Assembly (NCBI RefSeq): GCF_039522365.1
Contig: NZ_BAAADJ010000021.1
Location: 180,383 to 244,382 of the forward strand
Length of the DNA stretch: 64,000 bases
Direction of reading: 5' to 3'
From: Bacillus carboniphilus
GTDB taxonomy: Bacteria; Bacillota; Bacilli; Bacillales; JC228
Made by a program: the position numbers and the translations under genes. Positions 62,591 to 64,000 of this stretch are shown here, one piece after another. Below the pieces are notes generated by a model. The model was not told where the DNA came from and ran no database searches. It saw nothing but the letters and a program-made list of their open reading frames with translations. Positions within the stretch are counted from its first letter, which is position 1; each line of letters starts with the position of its first letter.

Positions 62591-62632
62591 AAAATGCATT
62601 CATCTACATCAGATGAGTGCATTTTACTTCAT
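62591..62632 (+). terminator. terminator of Liv operon
   Basis: AAAATGCATTCATCT at 62591-62605 pairs perfectly with AGATGAGTGCATTTT at 62611-62625, then ACTTCAT. A 15-bp stem with a 5-base loop. Confidence 0.82.
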
Positions 62633-62648
62633 ATCGAGGTGTGGAAAT

Positions 62649-63050
62649 ATGAGAGACGCTATAATAGAAAGAGTAACAGCTGATCCTTATGCGAAAAGCT
62701 TAGGAATTGAGATTGTGAAAGTAGAAGAAGGTTTGGCAAAAGTAACGATGACGATTCAAGAACACATGCTCAATTTTCACGGTGCAGCGAATGGTGGAGT
62801 CATTTTTTCACTAGCCGATGTAGCATTTGCCATCGCCAGTAATTCTTACGGTCAAACTGCAGTAGGAATCAATGTTAATATCAATTATATGAAGGCAGGG
62901 ATGGTAGGAGACATATTGACTGCAACTGCAACCGAAGTATCCAAGAATCCTAAATTAGGATTATACCGGATGGTGGTCACAAATCAGCATGGAGAATTTA
63001 TTGCTTCCGCTGATGGAATGGTTTATAGGAAGAAAGAGCTGTTTGGGTAA
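62649..63050 (+). CDS. hotdog-fold acyl-CoA thioesterase (PaaI-like)
   Basis: Thioesterase of 133 residues. The hotdog signature is HGAANGGVIFSLADVAFAIASN, with the catalytic Asp in LADVAF and HMLNFHGAANGG marking the PaaI group. It hydrolyses acyl- or aryl-CoA esters, often to rescue CoA in degradative pathways. The frame extends upstream through the terminator, but GAGGTG precedes the ATG at 62649. It stands just after the Liv operon and may belong to the same catabolic programme. Confidence 0.9.
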   Translation: MRDAIIERVTADPYAKSLGIEIVKVEEGLAKVTMTIQEHMLNFHGAANGGVIFSLADVAFAIASNSYGQTAVGINVNINYMKAGMVGDILTATATEVSKNPKLGLYRMVVTNQHGEFIASADGMVYRKKELFG

Positions 63051-63300
63051 AACATAAGTCATGGTAGTTCGATAAATTTTAAAATAGGGTGGGGAGAACT
63101 CTCTCCATCCTTTTTCAATTTTCCGATAGGTTATTTAATGAATATGTCGGGAGTGCTTTATACTCATTACCAAAAATATCTATCTTAAGGTAAAATTAGG
63201 ATAAGCTAACGAATGGAACAAAATTGATCATTAACTTTAAATTGAAGTAGTTTCTGAAGACATGTAACCTAATCAATAGGACACTAAGGGGGAAACGAAC

Positions 63301-63858
63301 ATGACCACTGAGTTATCGCAACAACAACGAGAGGAATTACTCCAAGTATTGAAGAACCGCTTTGAAAAGAACATGAACCGCCATGAAGGTTTGGAATGGG
63401 CCAATATCCAAGAAAAGCTGGAAGCAAATCCAGAGAAACTGTGGCCGCTTTATGAAATGGAAAGAACGGAAGGGGAACCAGATGTAGTTGGTTATGATGA
63501 AAAGACAGACGAATACATTTTTTATGACTGTTCAAAGGAAAGTCCAAAAGGTCGTAGAAGTGTTTGTTATGACCGTGAAGCCCTGGAAGCTAGAAAAAAG
63601 CATAAACCAGAAAATAGCGCTATAGATATGGCAGCAGACATGGGCATTGAAATGTTATCAGAAGAACAATATCGGAAGTTGCAGACACTTGGTAATTTTG
63701 ATTTGAAGACGTCGAGTTGGGTACAAACACCCGCTAATATTAGAGGACTCGGCGGAGCCCTTTTTTGTGATCGGCGATACGACACTGTCTTTGTGTACCA
63801 CAATGGAGCAGACTCTTATTATGCTGCCCGAGGTTTCCGTGGTTCGCTAAAAGTTTAA
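63301..63858 (+). CDS. DUF4256 family protein
   Basis: A 185-residue cytosolic protein of unknown function that I recognise as DUF4256. Characteristic stretches are RFEKNMNRHEGLEWANI, GYDEKTDEYIFYDCSKESPKGRRSVCYD (in part), FDLKTSSWVQTPANIRGLGGALFCDRRYD (in part) and a Tyr-rich end YHNGADSYYAARGFRG. Several conserved Cys, His and Asp could form an active or binding site. RBS AAGGGGG precedes the ATG. It is monocistronic, ending in a terminator that carries an intron insertion. Confidence 0.88.
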   Translation: MTTELSQQQREELLQVLKNRFEKNMNRHEGLEWANIQEKLEANPEKLWPLYEMERTEGEPDVVGYDEKTDEYIFYDCSKESPKGRRSVCYDREALEARKKHKPENSAIDMAADMGIEMLSEEQYRKLQTLGNFDLKTSSWVQTPANIRGLGGALFCDRRYDTVFVYHNGADSYYAARGFRGSLKV

Positions 63859-63867
63859 TCTTGTATT

Positions 63868-63900
63868 AAAAGCTCTGAATTTAATATTCTGAGCTTTTTT
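63868..63900 (+). terminator. intrinsic terminator of DUF4256 gene
   Basis: AAAGCTC at 63869-63875 pairs with GAGCTTT at 63891-63897, extended inside by GAAT/ATTC with a mismatch; a T-run follows up to 63904. A group II intron starts directly afterwards. Confidence 0.82.
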
Positions 63901-63904
63901 CTTT

Positions 63905-64000
63905 GTGCGCCCAGCATGGGTGCAATCTATAGGGTGCAAGTCCCGAACTGTGAAGGCAGAAGTAGCAGTAGCTTAACGCAAGGGTGTCCGTGGTGACGCG
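63905..64000 (+). mobile_element. group II intron, 5' end (runs out of window)
   Basis: The sequence begins with the group II 5' consensus GTGCG and continues CCCAGCATGGGTGCAA, then GGGTGCAAGTCCCGAACTGTGAAGG (in part), AGTAGCAGTAGCTTAACGCA and GGTGACGCG, which is the 5' domain I region of bacterial group II introns. The reverse transcriptase/maturase would be beyond 64000. Insertion immediately 3' of an intrinsic terminator is the habit of bacterial class C introns. Confidence 0.85.

Noticed and set aside
1..64000. CRISPR array, tRNA or rRNA genes, prophage
   Set aside because: No regularly spaced direct repeats, no tRNA-like cloverleaf or rRNA sequence, and no phage structural or integrase genes were seen.

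Overview
The window reads as chromosomal DNA of a spore-forming member of the Bacillaceae. It is AT-rich, ribosome-binding sites are of the AAAGGAGG type, TTG and GTG starts are frequent, intrinsic terminators are abundant, and there are YjcZ-type small sporulation proteins, CcpA (cre) boxes, a Zur box and CsoR boxes of Bacillus form. No rRNA, tRNA, CRISPR array or phage block was found. I would not name a species from sequence alone.

Region 1 (1-37,400) is a copper/metal-handling island. It begins with a histidine kinase cut by the window edge. It then holds a Met-rich multicopper oxidase lipoprotein, a Zur-controlled zinc-binding lipoprotein, a second membrane-anchored multicopper oxidase behind a tiny Met-rich membrane protein, a third oxidase-like protein that has lost most copper ligands, a Csp3-type copper storage protein, a CcdA-like membrane protein, a membrane-fused cupredoxin, and a complete csoR-copZ-copA operon. 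An uncharacterised twin HxHP-motif protein occurs three times, next to an MFS transporter, next to csp, and at the end of the copA operon. A module of D-Ala-D-Ala carboxypeptidase, MFS transporter and TVP38/DedA protein occurs twice, 28 kb apart. A twin-HxHP/csp pair is also duplicated, and the two copies have decayed reciprocally.

Embedded in region 1 is an operon (22,290-29,439) for an atypical PIG-L protein, a C-terminally membrane-anchored peptide-type binding protein, two permeases, two ATPases and a small siroheme/4Fe-4S reductase-like protein. Its substrate is unknown. A CsoR-like repressor with a MATE exporter (19,472-21,189) forms another metal-type regulated unit.

Region 2 (37,580-63,050) is a catabolic island for amino acids or amines. 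It has a PLP aminotransferase, an aldehyde dehydrogenase, a CdaR-type regulator, a flavin amine oxidase, CoA-transferase subunits, an acyl-CoA dehydrogenase, a thiolase, a 2-hydroxyacid dehydrogenase, a tartrate/D-malate-type dehydrogenase, three DAO-family flavoenzymes, an ornithine-cyclodeaminase/mu-crystallin protein, a Na+-coupled transporter with its small subunit, a sulfatase and a Liv-type ABC transporter. Two cre-type sites suggest carbon catabolite repression. The enzyme set resembles a D-lysine/pipecolate-type route, but the substrate is an inference.

The right end (63,301-64,000) has a DUF4256 gene, its terminator and, a few bases past the T-tract, the 5' end of a group II intron that runs out of the window.
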